Origin: Mayamaea pseudoterrestris
Lineage: Eukaryota; Bacillariophyta; Bacillariophyceae; Sellaphorales; Sellaphoraceae
Reading direction: 5' to 3'
Assembly: GCA_027923505.1 (NCBI GenBank)
Contig: BROI01000002.1
Coordinates: 2,418,001-2,482,000 of the forward strand
DNA: 64,000 bases
Shown piece after piece: positions 22,864 through 32,558 of this stretch. Numbering within the stretch: position 1 is the stretch's first letter; every line of letters starts with the position of its first letter. The notes under the pieces were generated by a model. That model saw only the letters and a list, made by a program, of their open reading frames with translations. It made no database searches and was not told where the DNA came from. A program made the translations under genes and the position numbers.

Positions 22864-24456
22864 ATGCAGGAACCTTCGTCTCTAGCTGATATCAGTGCTT
22901 GTTTGCTGAATGTAAGAGAAAGGCTCGCGGAGCAAGACGATCAAGGCGTGAATGATGCGCTCTCGCACCTCGATGCATCTGGATCGCCGCAATCTATTAT
23001 GGAACAACTGGCTCCGCATCTCTTTCGGTTAAACAAATCAAATGAAGAAATTTTCATGTCCAATCAAGAGTCTCTCTCAATTCTTAGTCTGTTGGTGTCT
23101 CATGATCCTTCTAAGTTCCTTCAACCAGCGTCGTTGGCAGTTCGAAAGGAAGCGGTTCGCATGGGATTGGCTGCCGATGAATTAATGATAGTTTCACCAG
23201 AATTATTGAGCGTCATGATCAATCAACTGAGCAGTGACTTGACGGGTGTATCTAGTCAAGCCGATGAAACGCTGGTGGCCTGCTGTCGCAAACTCGGGGT
23301 GGAACGTTTGGGAAACGCTGCTCTACAGATGCTGGTTCAAGCCTGGCGAGGCGCATGGAACGGAGTTGACCAAAATGGTAGCAACAATAGTAAACTGAAT
23401 GAGACAGAAGCGAGTACTATATGTGTCCGCTGTGCCAGCTGTATTGCGGATATTGCGACAATGGGAGATGACTTTATGAGAGCAGCTGCTGCGAATGGGG
23501 CTTTGACAATCATTTTGCAGATGCTTGGTGATGAAGACGATGTTTTGCTGGCAATGGCTAGCTTGGATATAATAGAAAAGATGGTCACGACGCGACCTAT
23601 GCATGACGAGCGAGCTCATTGGTTGTACTCAAAGGCAGTTCTGCTTCCATTGTTGGAAATGGCTGGGTCGGAAGCTGAACCCGATCCAGTGTTGGGTGGG
23701 CCGGCACTTCGCGTTTTATCGCAACTCTGCAAACTTGGCCACAGTGACTCGAATTTGTTCAGCCAAGCTGGTGATTTTCTGCTCAAAGGCTTTCATCAGG
23801 CTTTGCATAACTTTGATGTTTCAAACGAGCTCGACCGTCTTGCGAAAATTGATGCCATTTCAAGCTTTGCCAGCGGTTCACCTGATGCGCTTCAGATTGT
23901 CTTGGACGATGCGGTGACGCGTCGAGATTGGTTGTCTCTTTCAGTGGCGCAGTCAAAGCTAAAGGCTGTTGTTTTGCATTCTATTGCCATGGTTTTGGAC
24001 CCGGCGATAGAGGTTGATGCGAATGGAGACACCATCACTTCGGCCAACATTACGACTGCGAGGATTGCTGACGATGACAGCGGACGAAGGCTGTATTTCA
24101 CCTTTGGTCAGGTGAATAGTGAGGAGCCAACTAAGCTGATATTAACGTTGGCGCGATCTCCGTTACCAGAGCTTCGGCTCGGAGCATATGCCTTATTTAC
24201 GGCTGTAGCCAAACTCGCTCAAGGTCCGCAGATTTTGCTAAGCGATGCTCATTTTCTTGAATTTCTCTTGTCGCGACCTTCTCATGAAACTATAAAGGAA
24301 GGGCGGGAAGCCAAGTACCAGCTTGTCCAGACAATTTATGACAGCAGTGCGAAAGGCTTGCTGGCTGACAAAATTGTGCAGCAGATTGACAAATATCTTC
24401 GCCAAGGTCCTCACTTTATTGAGACTGAAACGTGGGAAGTGGCGACGGAAGGCTAG
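22864..24456 (+). CDS. PSMD5: 26S proteasome assembly chaperone, PSMD5/S5b-like
   Basis: From the ATG at 22864 the product is 530 residues, close to the roughly 500 of animal PSMD5. The frame is open for 84 more codons upstream, but that part lies in repeat and promoter-like sequence, so the internal ATG is preferred. The protein is almost wholly alpha-helical HEAT/ARM-like: repeated helices such as LSILSLLVSHDPSKFL, VLGGPALRVLSQLC and PELRLGAYALFTAVAKLA. The C-terminus (KYLRQGPHFIETETWEVATEG) resembles the conserved YLREGPY-type end of the PSMD5 family. PSMD5 binds the Rpt1-Rpt2 base module during assembly of the 19S particle. No intron is seen. It converges on the racemase gene with 72 bp between stop codons. 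The family call rests on length, helical repeat pattern and C-terminus. Confidence 0.75.
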   Translation: MQEPSSLADISACLLNVRERLAEQDDQGVNDALSHLDASGSPQSIMEQLAPHLFRLNKSNEEIFMSNQESLSILSLLVSHDPSKFLQPASLAVRKEAVRMGLAADELMIVSPELLSVMINQLSSDLTGVSSQADETLVACCRKLGVERLGNAALQMLVQAWRGAWNGVDQNGSNNSKLNETEASTICVRCASCIADIATMGDDFMRAAAANGALTIILQMLGDEDDVLLAMASLDIIEKMVTTRPMHDERAHWLYSKAVLLPLLEMAGSEAEPDPVLGGPALRVLSQLCKLGHSDSNLFSQAGDFLLKGFHQALHNFDVSNELDRLAKIDAISSFASGSPDALQIVLDDAVTRRDWLSLSVAQSKLKAVVLHSIAMVLDPAIEVDANGDTITSANITTARIADDDSGRRLYFTFGQVNSEEPTKLILTLARSPLPELRLGAYALFTAVAKLAQGPQILLSDAHFLEFLLSRPSHETIKEGREAKYQLVQTIYDSSAKGLLADKIVQQIDKYLRQGPHFIETETWEVATEG

Positions 24457-24528
24457 AATGACAAAGACTTTGTTGGCTATGACATAAAAGCCGATATTTT
24501 AACAAGTTAAATCCAATCCAGCTGTAGT

Positions 24529-26940
24529 TCAAATAAACTGCCGCCGCACGCGTATTTTATCGAGACCACACGTCAAAGCAGACTGAGTTGTCTTCAATGT
24601 GCTTGCCAAATCCTGTAGACGAACAAGACCCTCGTCGTCATCCTCGTCCATAGGGCCCCAAAGAACAGCCGTATCACCGACAGCAACAGATGCTCCAACA
24701 ACTTCTGAATCGTCTGCAGGGCCAAGTTCGATCATTAACAAATCCATGCACACATTCCCAACAACGGGATATACTGCGTTTCGGATCGCCACTTTGCCAA
24801 CGCCATTGCCCAATTCGCGAGGATATCCATCAGCAAACCCCACTGTCAACGTCGCAATTCGAACGTCAAAGGGGGCTGTATAGCCTCGGTCGTAGCCAAC
24901 ACTTTCGCCCTTTTTGATTATGGCAACGTGGCGAACCGATGCAACGAGCGTCGAAACAGCACGTAGCTGGCGAAAAGCCGGTCGCTGACCATACACAGCG
25001 CCACCAGTTCGAACATAACCACGCGTGCTCGCATGCGCTTGCGACAAAATCAAACTTGGGTCAAAATGCGTTAGCTCCTGCGTCAGCAGCGCAGCGCTAT
25101 TATCTGTACTGATCGTCGGAACAAAAATCTTTGCTTCGCGGACGCGCTTCAAGAGACATATGAAGCGATCGATCTGTGACTGCGTGTAATCCGACGTAGA
25201 TGATGCCTCTGCCATGTGCGTACACATGCCAAAAAACTCAATAGGAGCGTTTTTGTTAATTTCGCAGTCAACAAGCTCCTTAATTACGTCAACCGTGTCT
25301 TGTCTGTCATCGCCGTCCTTGACAGGTTCAGTCCGAAATCCAAGACGTCCCATGCCGGAATCGACCAACGCATGCCAGCGCAAAGCTCGCCGATCAACGA
25401 TTGCATTAATTCCGCCGCTAGCCAACCTTGGTCGTGTACCATCATTGACGACGGCCGCCCGATTTCGTGAAATCCTGGCCGCCTGTTCCACGCCAACAAA
25501 CGCTTGACATGTGCCAGGTGGACGAGGAACACCATTGGCAGCTGTCGATGCTGGTAGCTTTTGATCCGATGAACCTATCGAGTTCTCGCAAGAAGAGTTT
25601 ACAGTACTAATCGGTGTTGACTCAGCTTGTTTTGGCTGATTTTGGTTATGCTGCTGCAAGGCGTCACTAGATGCCTTTTGTATTAGCAAAGCCCTCACTT
25701 CCCGCGCCAAATCTTGTCCCGACACATTGCCCAATGTGGACGAATGAAAACGGGGTAGCTGTGCTTCCTGGGATGGAGTTCGCTTGTGGCCAACAAGTTG
25801 GTGCGAAACAAGCGAAAGGCCCTCATCTCCATTGTTTGGTGAAGGAGAGTCAGTCTTTTTTTCGTCGCCAGCAGAAGTCATGAAATCTCTCGGCAAGCTT
25901 GGATGGTAGAGTGCCTTGGCCTTTAACTCATTCGCGCTTCGCTCCACCTGCGTTCGCTTACGCTCATTCTCGTCCGCTACCCACGCAAATAGCGACTTGG
26001 CAACTTCTGGTCCTGATACCATGAGTTCGATATTGTAATGATAATAGTCATCAAAGCATCGTGGAAACCCAACCGGTGGCCCAAGTACAAGAATTCGAAT
26101 GCGCGTCGGCCGCATAATGCGTGCCGTTTCTTCTGGCGTCGCCGACTCCTGCGTACTCGACGCCTGTGAGCCAGAAAATGTTGCCGCGTTCCATGGATCC
26201 GGTCCATGAATCAAGTGCGGATCTTGTGTATGAAATGCTGATGCCAGCTGCTTGCTCCATCTGCCAGGAGGATTATTGTAGAATGCTTTTCTCAAAGCTA
26301 TGGCTTCCTCCAAAGTTGCCACGGCAAAGGCATCCGCCCCGCAAACATCCGCGAGATACAAGGCAGTCGCAATAGCTCCATGACCATAGCCATCCGCCTT
26401 GATAACGGTAATGACCGAACATTGCTGGCGATTGGCGGCAGCTTCCACGTGAGCGTAATTATGCTGCAAGGCTGACAAGCGAATGCGGTGAACGGCACGG
26501 TGGCTGTCGTCGTCTGGCGCCGGAGGGTTTTTCTCTCTCGCAATGACAACTTCCATTGGTCGATCGTTGAAACTTGATGCACTCGTAAAGTCTGATGGTG
26601 GTGGCGCTATGCCTTGTTCCTCCTGCACCGCTAAAGTTGTAGCCTGCTCGGAAGCAGTGCTTGAGGGCGAGTGCTTAAGTCCTCTTGTTTGGACTGTTTC
26701 TTCTCCCATGCTTTCGTGTCCTTTGCGAAGCCTGCTTGGACTAGTAGAACCAGTATGTCTCTCGATTCCTTTCCTTGATTGGCCTTCGAGGTTTGTTCGT
26801 CCTTCTTCGCGTGGTTTGACCTGTAGAGTCACCGCCATTGTCATGGAGGCGCGTCGAAGGATCATGAGGCGTGAGGGCAATAGTGGAAGTCCCGCGCCAA
26901 CACGACAACACGCTTTCAAAGCGCGAATGAAATGGTCCAT
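24529..26940 (-). CDS. alr: Alanine racemase (PLP, fold type III) with long insertions
   Basis: 803 residues, about twice the bacterial enzyme. Family motifs are clear: TVIKADGYGHGAIA with the PLP-binding Lys at 181, the acid-loop stretch VDSGMGRLGF near 527-535, FFGMCTHMAEAS near 569-580, the second catalytic site GYDRGYTAPFDVRIAT with Tyr687, GFADGYPRELG, and VGNVCMDLLMIELG near the end. The enzyme interconverts L- and D-alanine. The first 150 residues are a basic then low-complexity leader (MILRRASMTMAVTLQ) that may target an organelle. A Ser/Gln-rich insertion of about 150 residues (roughly 330-485) separates halves of the TIM barrel. There are no introns. The start is the first ATG. It shares a head-to-head promoter region with the channel gene at 27340. 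Confidence 0.93.
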   Translation of the reverse strand: MDHFIRALKACCRVGAGLPLLPSRLMILRRASMTMAVTLQVKPREEGRTNLEGQSRKGIERHTGSTSPSRLRKGHESMGEETVQTRGLKHSPSSTASEQATTLAVQEEQGIAPPPSDFTSASSFNDRPMEVVIAREKNPPAPDDDSHRAVHRIRLSALQHNYAHVEAAANRQQCSVITVIKADGYGHGAIATALYLADVCGADAFAVATLEEAIALRKAFYNNPPGRWSKQLASAFHTQDPHLIHGPDPWNAATFSGSQASSTQESATPEETARIMRPTRIRILVLGPPVGFPRCFDDYYHYNIELMVSGPEVAKSLFAWVADENERKRTQVERSANELKAKALYHPSLPRDFMTSAGDEKKTDSPSPNNGDEGLSLVSHQLVGHKRTPSQEAQLPRFHSSTLGNVSGQDLAREVRALLIQKASSDALQQHNQNQPKQAESTPISTVNSSCENSIGSSDQKLPASTAANGVPRPPGTCQAFVGVEQAARISRNRAAVVNDGTRPRLASGGINAIVDRRALRWHALVDSGMGRLGFRTEPVKDGDDRQDTVDVIKELVDCEINKNAPIEFFGMCTHMAEASSTSDYTQSQIDRFICLLKRVREAKIFVPTISTDNSAALLTQELTHFDPSLILSQAHASTRGYVRTGGAVYGQRPAFRQLRAVSTLVASVRHVAIIKKGESVGYDRGYTAPFDVRIATLTVGFADGYPRELGNGVGKVAIRNAVYPVVGNVCMDLLMIELGPADDSEVVGASVAVGDTAVLWGPMDEDDDEGLVRLQDLASTLKTTQSALTCGLDKIRVRRQFI

Positions 26941-26956
26941 TACTATCGTTTATGGT

Positions 26957-27126
26957 GTAGTCCAATAACTTTGAAAAAAATCAAAGTTATTGGCACTGTA
27001 GCATTTAGAGTAGTCCAAAAACTTTGAAAATCAAAGTTATTGGCACTGTGGATCAAACAGTAGTCCAAAAACTTTGATTTTCAAAGTAATTGGCACTGTG
27101 GTTTTTATAGTAGACTGACACGTCAG
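26957..27126. promoter_or_regulatory. Three 50-53-bp tandem units with hairpins in a divergent promoter
   Basis: Units start at 26957, 27010 and 27060 with GTAGTCCAA; a partial fourth begins at 27110. Each holds an inverted repeat around an A/T-rich loop. In the first unit the arms CCAATAACTTTGA and TCAAAGTTATTGG are perfect over 13 bp with an AAAAAA loop; units 2 and 3 carry arm mismatches. All are followed by CACTGT. The block lies 17 bp from the racemase start and 230 bp from the channel start. It could be a cis-regulatory array or a small mobile-repeat relic. Confidence 0.75.
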
Positions 27127-27339
27127 CCAACATTCAGAATGCGTCGCAAGATATTAGCCTTCTGATACCACTCTGACATGAAATGCGACGTACGCACCCT
27201 TGCTTGCTCACGAACTCCCAAGTCGTCTTTCGCGTTGGGCACGATGGTCGCGGCCCCGCAAACAGCAGCTTGTCTCAACGTCTTTTTTATCGGTTTGACT
27301 ACGGCATTTACAAAGTGAAGCAAAGAATCGTTGTCAGTC

Positions 27340-30300
27340 ATGGCGGCGCGATTCTTGAAGAGCGATTGGTCGTACTACTCGCTATTTGGAAACAACAGCA
27401 CCAACACGACAGACTGGGATTCGCAGCTCGTCGCTCCACAAGACGTTCCTGTCGATAGCGTTCTCACTTCAATTTATCTGAATAGCATCATTTGCGTCGT
27501 TGTCCTTGGTCTCTACGAAATTTTACGCAGATTACTACCGACAGTATACTCCTCCAAGGAACGACTCGACCGCACGGGGACGCAACGTCGGGAGCACCAT
27601 CCGCACTCGCAGCAAACGCCAGCAAAGGGATACTCGACTTACCACGACACTAGTCACAATCAACATAACAACAACCACCATCATGCTTCAGACAATGATA
27701 ATAATGACTTGTTACAGGAGTCGTTAACGTCGCTTCCAAACGACCGGCCCCTTGACTGGGTGTTTCCAGTCTTTGCCATTCCCTGGTCCAAGGTGCGGCG
27801 GATTGCCGGACTTGACGGCTACTTTTTCCTTCGCTACATTCGCATGAACGTTCGCATTACGGCAGTTTCAACATTTTGGTTTTTTGCCATACTAGTACCC
27901 GTCTACATGACGGGAAGTAATCCGTACGAGCAGCAGCAAGGCTGGTATTTAATGTCAGCAGCAAACATTCCATCGGCTGGTTGGAGAATATGGATTGCCA
28001 TTCTATTTGCCTACTTGTTTGCTGGATTTATATTCTTTGTCGTCAAGCAAGAGTACCGACACTTTTTGGAGGTTCGACAAGATTTCTTGGCGCGAGGCGC
28101 CCAACATGTTGACCCCCAACATCACTTTTCCATCATGGTGGAGCGCATACCTTATGAGTTACGCAGTGATCGGGCTTTGAAGGACTACTTTGATAAGCTA
28201 TTTCCGGGTAAGGTGCATTCGGCGAGTGTAGTTATGAAGCTACCGGACTTGGAGGAGGCATCGCAGCGATGTGTCAGAACGGTACGGCGCTTGGAAAAGA
28301 GCATTGCATATCTGTATGCAACTGGAAAGAGACCGACTCATATCGTTGGCCGGGGACGACTTAATGTGCTAGGCGTCGATTTGCAACCGATTGATTGGAG
28401 CTGCATTTGTGCGCCAGATCCTCCAATATATGTACAGGATGGACGATACGTCGAGCGACCAGAGCGGGGCACCCGAGTAGATAGTATTTCTTATTACACG
28501 CAGGAGCTTGCGGCCCACAGTCGCGAGCTATACAAGATGCAACAACGCAAGGCACAAATTGCAGAGTCGGGGAATATTGCCATCAAGGCAGATAATTGGA
28601 TGGAAAAGGCTTTTCGAAACTTTTCTTGGGTGCAAAATATCATCATGGCCGATTCTGCCTTGGCGAACGACCTTTTGGCACCGGAAGACCCATATTCGCA
28701 ATCATCGCCAGTGACACAGTCTCCTCGAGCAGAGCTTATGACATCTCGTTATGGAGCAATCAGTCCGTCGACACTGGAATCCGCAACGTCCTACGAATCG
28801 ATGGATGATGGACCTATTACACTTGTCAAGCAGGACAGTCAACTGGAGGAGCCCGAGTTCACGTCACCTTACGGAAAGTATAAGGAAGACGATGAACGCT
28901 CCACGTTTTGCAGGCGCTGGGCTGGACGAATGGGGCTTGATTTTGTTGTTTCGGGTATACATCTCATGAACAAGCAAATCGATGTCGCCTTGGAGGGTGT
29001 GATTGGCGCGACCATGTCGTCGACCGGCTTTGTAACATTCCATGACCTTTCCTCAACCACCATCGCCGCATCAGCTCCTTTGTCAGTAAAGACTAGCGTA
29101 CTGAGTGTCCGGGTAGCACCAGAGCCTCGGGACATCCGCTGGCAAAATGCCGATGTGTCAAAAACCACGCAGCAGCGACGCGAGCAAATTGTCAATTTCT
29201 TCTTGTTCTTGGGTGTCATTCTCTGGAGTTTTCCTCTGGCGGCGATTCAGGCATTTGCCAAGGCCAAGTATCTGGTGCAGGTTCCGGGCTTGGAGTGGAT
29301 TGACACGATTCATGGTGGTGAATTTAGTCAATTTGTCAATGGCTACCTTCCAGTTGTCGCCCTCCTTGCTCTGATCATGATACTACCAGTGATCTTTGAA
29401 TATGTTGCAGTCAATTTTGAGCACCGAAAAACTTACTCTGACATACAGGCATCAATGCTGGGTCGCTACTTCTACTATCAGCTTGCAAATGTGTATGTTT
29501 CCGTGACGGCTGGTTCGATCGCCAAAGTTCTCGCATCTTTAATAGACCGCCCGTCTAGTTTTCTGGAACTACTGGGTCAATCGCTGCCACAAATGGCCGG
29601 CTACTTTATTGCTCTTTTGGTGACAAAAACTTTGGCGGGTCTGCCAATGATTTTTATCCGGTTTGGGGCGCTCGGGCGAATGCTATTCCTGAAACTTTTA
29701 TCCAACGAGAAGAAACTGACACAGCGCGAATTGGGTATGTACATAGTTGAGACAAACACAATCTTTCTGTTGCTGTCGTCAATACTAACAAATCATCGTG
29801 TTGATGCTAGACGCTGTCTACCGGCTGGAAAACGTACAATACGGATGGGAGTTTCCCACTCAATTGCTGGTTGTCGTGATTGTCTTTACCTATGCCGTCA
29901 TATGGTGCGTGATTAGCAGCAATGTATGTGTGTTTTAAAAATGTATGGCCGCATTCTAACTTTCTTTTCCATTCGTATCAGTCCTATCATTTTGCCCTTT
30001 GGCTTAATCTACTTTCTTGGGGCATTGACCGTCTATAAGAAGCAGGTACTCTACGTTTACTCGCCTGTTTTTGAATCAGGCGGCGCCATGTTTCCAACGG
30101 CTCTGCAGCGAACACTTTTTGGTTTGGTATGTGGCCAAGTGACACTTTTTGGGTACATGATTACAAAAGGTGCTCGCTTCCAGTTGTTTGCCTTGATTCC
30201 CTTGATTGTAACGAGCATATGCGCTATGAACTATTTTGAAAGAAAATATGCTGCGCCTAGCAAACTGCTGTCTTTGGAGCGAGCTAGGGAGTATGATCGG

Positions 30301-30552
30301 TTGATCGTGCTGGAAGAAGAGGTTCACCATGGTGCCGCTGACTTGACTGACTTGACGGGACGACGACGAAAGTTTGATAAAGACGCTTATCGTCAGCCAG
30401 TACTGACAGAGCTCGCTACCGAGCCTTTGTCGTATCGGAAGGGACTACAAGATCCCGAAACACAGAAGGTGTGCGACCAGCTTCGAAGGATAAACTTTTC
30501 GCAAGTGAACGACGAGAATGCTGCCGAACCAGGATTCATTTCGCCATTTTGA
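27340..30552 (+). CDS. OSCA/CSC1/TMEM63-family cation channel
   Basis: The exons are 27340-29734, 29811-29904 and 29982-30552, giving 1019 residues. Introns of 76 and 77 bp are supported by GTATGT...TAG and GTGCGT...CAG boundaries, a TACTAAC branch-like sequence at 29783-29789, and restoration of conserved helices across both joins (LDAVYRLENVQYGWEFPTQ, then PIILPFGLIYFLGALTVYKK). The order is a first membrane helix (SIICVVVLGLYEILRR), an Asn/His-rich loop, two further helices, a long cytosolic domain with the RRM-like region of the family (FSIMVERIPYELR), then about eight helices including the pore region (GVILWSFPLAAIQAFA, VALLALIMILPVIFEYV). The family forms mechano- or osmosensitive Ca2+-permeable channels. 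Transport to the plasma membrane or an endomembrane is inferred only from family. An in-frame TTG lies nine bases upstream; ATG 27340 is used. Confidence 0.9.
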
Positions 30553-30740
30553 CACAGTTGATATGTATACAAAGGCATCGAATTGATTGTATATACGCCC
30601 TTATTCATCTTCAAAGCTTTATAAAGATCACCACTGCATTCTGTTAGTATGCTGGGCACATATAAAGCCGCATAGGCTGCTGCGTAGAAAGTCGACTACT
30701 ACGAAGTAAATCATTGAGTAATTATTACAGGCTGATGTCT

Positions 30741-31097
30741 TTACGTGCACATTACCCTTCCGGTGAGGCACATGGCCACCAACTGGATTTCATCATGGGC
30801 ATCATGATGAAGTTCATCCGAATGACCAAGCATGCCCAACTGCGCAATGTTCTTCAGATTAGGCTTGGACAGACCGTTACTGAACAATCGAGCTGAAATA
30901 ATAACGGTCTGTCCAAGCACTCGCGCCGCACCTATCACCAGAGAAGCCAATGGACGTGCGCCATATTGTTAGGGAAGAGTGGGTTGATGAGAGCGAGCTC
31001 ATTGCATGAAACACTGCTCACCGTTGATGATTCTCTGTGGCAACCCATCTTGTTCGTACAGCAATTGCTCGACAAGATCTTGGAACTCTGACATCAT
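30741..31097 (-). CDS. Possible small two-exon gene, unknown function
   Basis: Exon 31022-31097 (ATGATGTCAGAG...) and exon 30741-30931 joined across a 90-bp GTGAGC...ATAG intron (30932-31021, with CCCTAAC as a possible branch site) give an exact 88-codon frame. A TGA lies directly upstream of the ATG. The peptide begins MMSEFQDLVEQLLYEQDG and continues into NGAARVLGQTVIISARLFSN, with a His/Asp-rich stretch (HSDELHHDAHDEI) near the end. I do not recognise the family. Exon 2 contains a perfect 16-bp inverted repeat. The case rests only on splice-site fit and the clean frame, so it could be chance or a gene relic. Confidence 0.3.
30864..30917. repeat. 16-bp inverted repeat
   Basis: CTTGGACAGACCGTTA at 30864-30879 is perfectly complementary in reverse to TAACGGTCTGTCCAAG at 30902-30917, with a 22-nt loop. 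It lies inside exon 2 of the possible small gene and would form a strong hairpin in either strand's RNA. Confidence 0.85.
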
Positions 31098-31319
31098 TCA
31101 TGAGGCTGCTTTACAAGATGGTACGCCTGCCTTAGCGTAGCGCGAGAGAAATGTAAGTATAGGTTGTTGCGATGACAATTGTAAATCTTCGCTAGCGCAG
31201 TGAAATAAATTGCCGCTGTTTATCGCTACGACTCGGACAGCTAGCTGAATAAGAGCACGGAATGATAATTACGAGGTTCTACAGTTAAGTTTATCCAGCG
31301 GCGCATCGCTTGTAACGCA
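31098..31319. other. Intergenic, no gene seen
   Basis: Spacer between the 3' end of the MPDU1-like gene and the possible small gene. No ORF, repeat or RNA gene was recognised. Confidence 0.6.
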
Positions 31320-32183
31320 TCACGCAGCCTTCTTCTCCTGCATGCTGGAGCTATAAAGCTTGTCGGTATTTTTCTTGTAGGCAAAGTATTGAATAGTCGC
31401 AAGTGTATTAAGGCCAGCCGATAGCAACAATCCCGTCAGCATGGGAATGTCAAAGCCAACCTCAACAATTGTTGTTCCGATACGAGCCAAGCTCCCGAGC
31501 AGATTGGAGCCCGTCGTTCTTTGTACGCACGAACAGGAATAATGATGAGATGCGCAGCACAACATATAATAACATTGCGCCACACTGCATAATTACATGA
31601 TGGACTGCGCTCCCGTGTGCTTGACTTTTTGCGTCTCCAAAATCTGAGCACCTCTCGAATATACCATAATCGGCCAAATGGAGGCCAGGAGGATGTATCG
31701 ATAGTTGTCGGGAAGGAGCTTGGTGACAAGGACGAAATAAGTAGTGGCACCAACCAAGGCCGTCACCTTCTCGTCCACTGTCACATTGGAGAAATGCCAA
31801 GCTAGCAGTAAGACTCCGACAGATTGTATCGAAAGCGCAATATTCTCTCCATAAGCTGTCATTGGCATGTTTGTGAGGTAGCCATACGCTGCAGCATTGA
31901 CTTTGATAAGTATGTCGCCGTAAAGAAAAGTCTTCGACAGTCCCGAGGCGCTCTTGGACTTGTAAAGATTCATCATTACTGGAATTTGATTGAGACACGA
32001 GCCAAGAATGATCACCACGCCAAGAAGCTTTGAAACGAGTTGCGTCCAGCATGCTCCATTCATAATGGGGAACGACTTTGCACAAAAGTCTGCCGACGAA
32101 GTGCCAGTATTCTCGTGGTCGGAGCTGCCCCAAATCCATTCAGCCACGGCGGCTGTCCACGAAGGTTTAGTGATTTCTTCCAT
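31320..32183 (-). CDS. MPDU1: Mannose-P-dolichol utilization defect 1 (MPDU1/Lec35), PQ-loop protein
   Basis: Two exons, 31597-32183 and 31320-31518, joined across a 78-bp intron (GTAATT...AAG), give 261 residues; human MPDU1 has 247. The N-terminal half has the characteristic QLVSKLLGVVIILGSCLNQIP followed by KSKSASGLSKTFLYGD, the first PQ-loop repeat. Then come AYGENIALSIQSVGVLLLAW and a second PQ-like repeat, and across the splice GSNLLGSLARIGTTIVEVG matches the GGSLARIFTSIQETGD region of animal MPDU1. A charged Lys-rich tail ends the protein. MPDU1 is an ER membrane protein needed for use of dolichol-linked mannose and glucose in N-glycan and GPI synthesis. The start is ATG 32183; the frame is open upstream to a TTG only. 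Confidence 0.88.
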
Positions 32184-32558
32184 CCTTGTTAGACTTTTAT
32201 CGAAACTGGTCAACTTTCAAATAGGCTGATCGGCAAAGTTGCGTAGGTAAGTGTGACCGCAGCGTACTGGATCATCGATCGTCGTCCATCGTCCACTGTT
32301 TTGCTGATTTGTCACCCTTTCACAATCTGTCACATTGTCACAGCGGTTTTAATTACGACATCATGTCGTAGTGCAAAAAATAATGGAGCGCTGACTCGAT
32401 CGCATCGCGTTTCTTTGGCCGACAGTTTAGACAAGTTCATGCTAACATGAGATCCTGTTGACTTTCATACCAGTGCTACCAAGTACCGTACAGAACATCA
32501 CTGACCAAAACTAGACGCCTGCTTCACCGCCTACTACTTCGATTTTCGTAGCAGCAAA
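32184..32558. other. Divergent intergenic region
   Basis: 375 bp between the MPDU1-like gene (minus) and the hypothetical gene (plus). TTGTCACCCTTTCACAATCTGTCACATTGTCACAG has several GTCAC cores, but no repeat array or known promoter element stands out. Confidence 0.5.
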
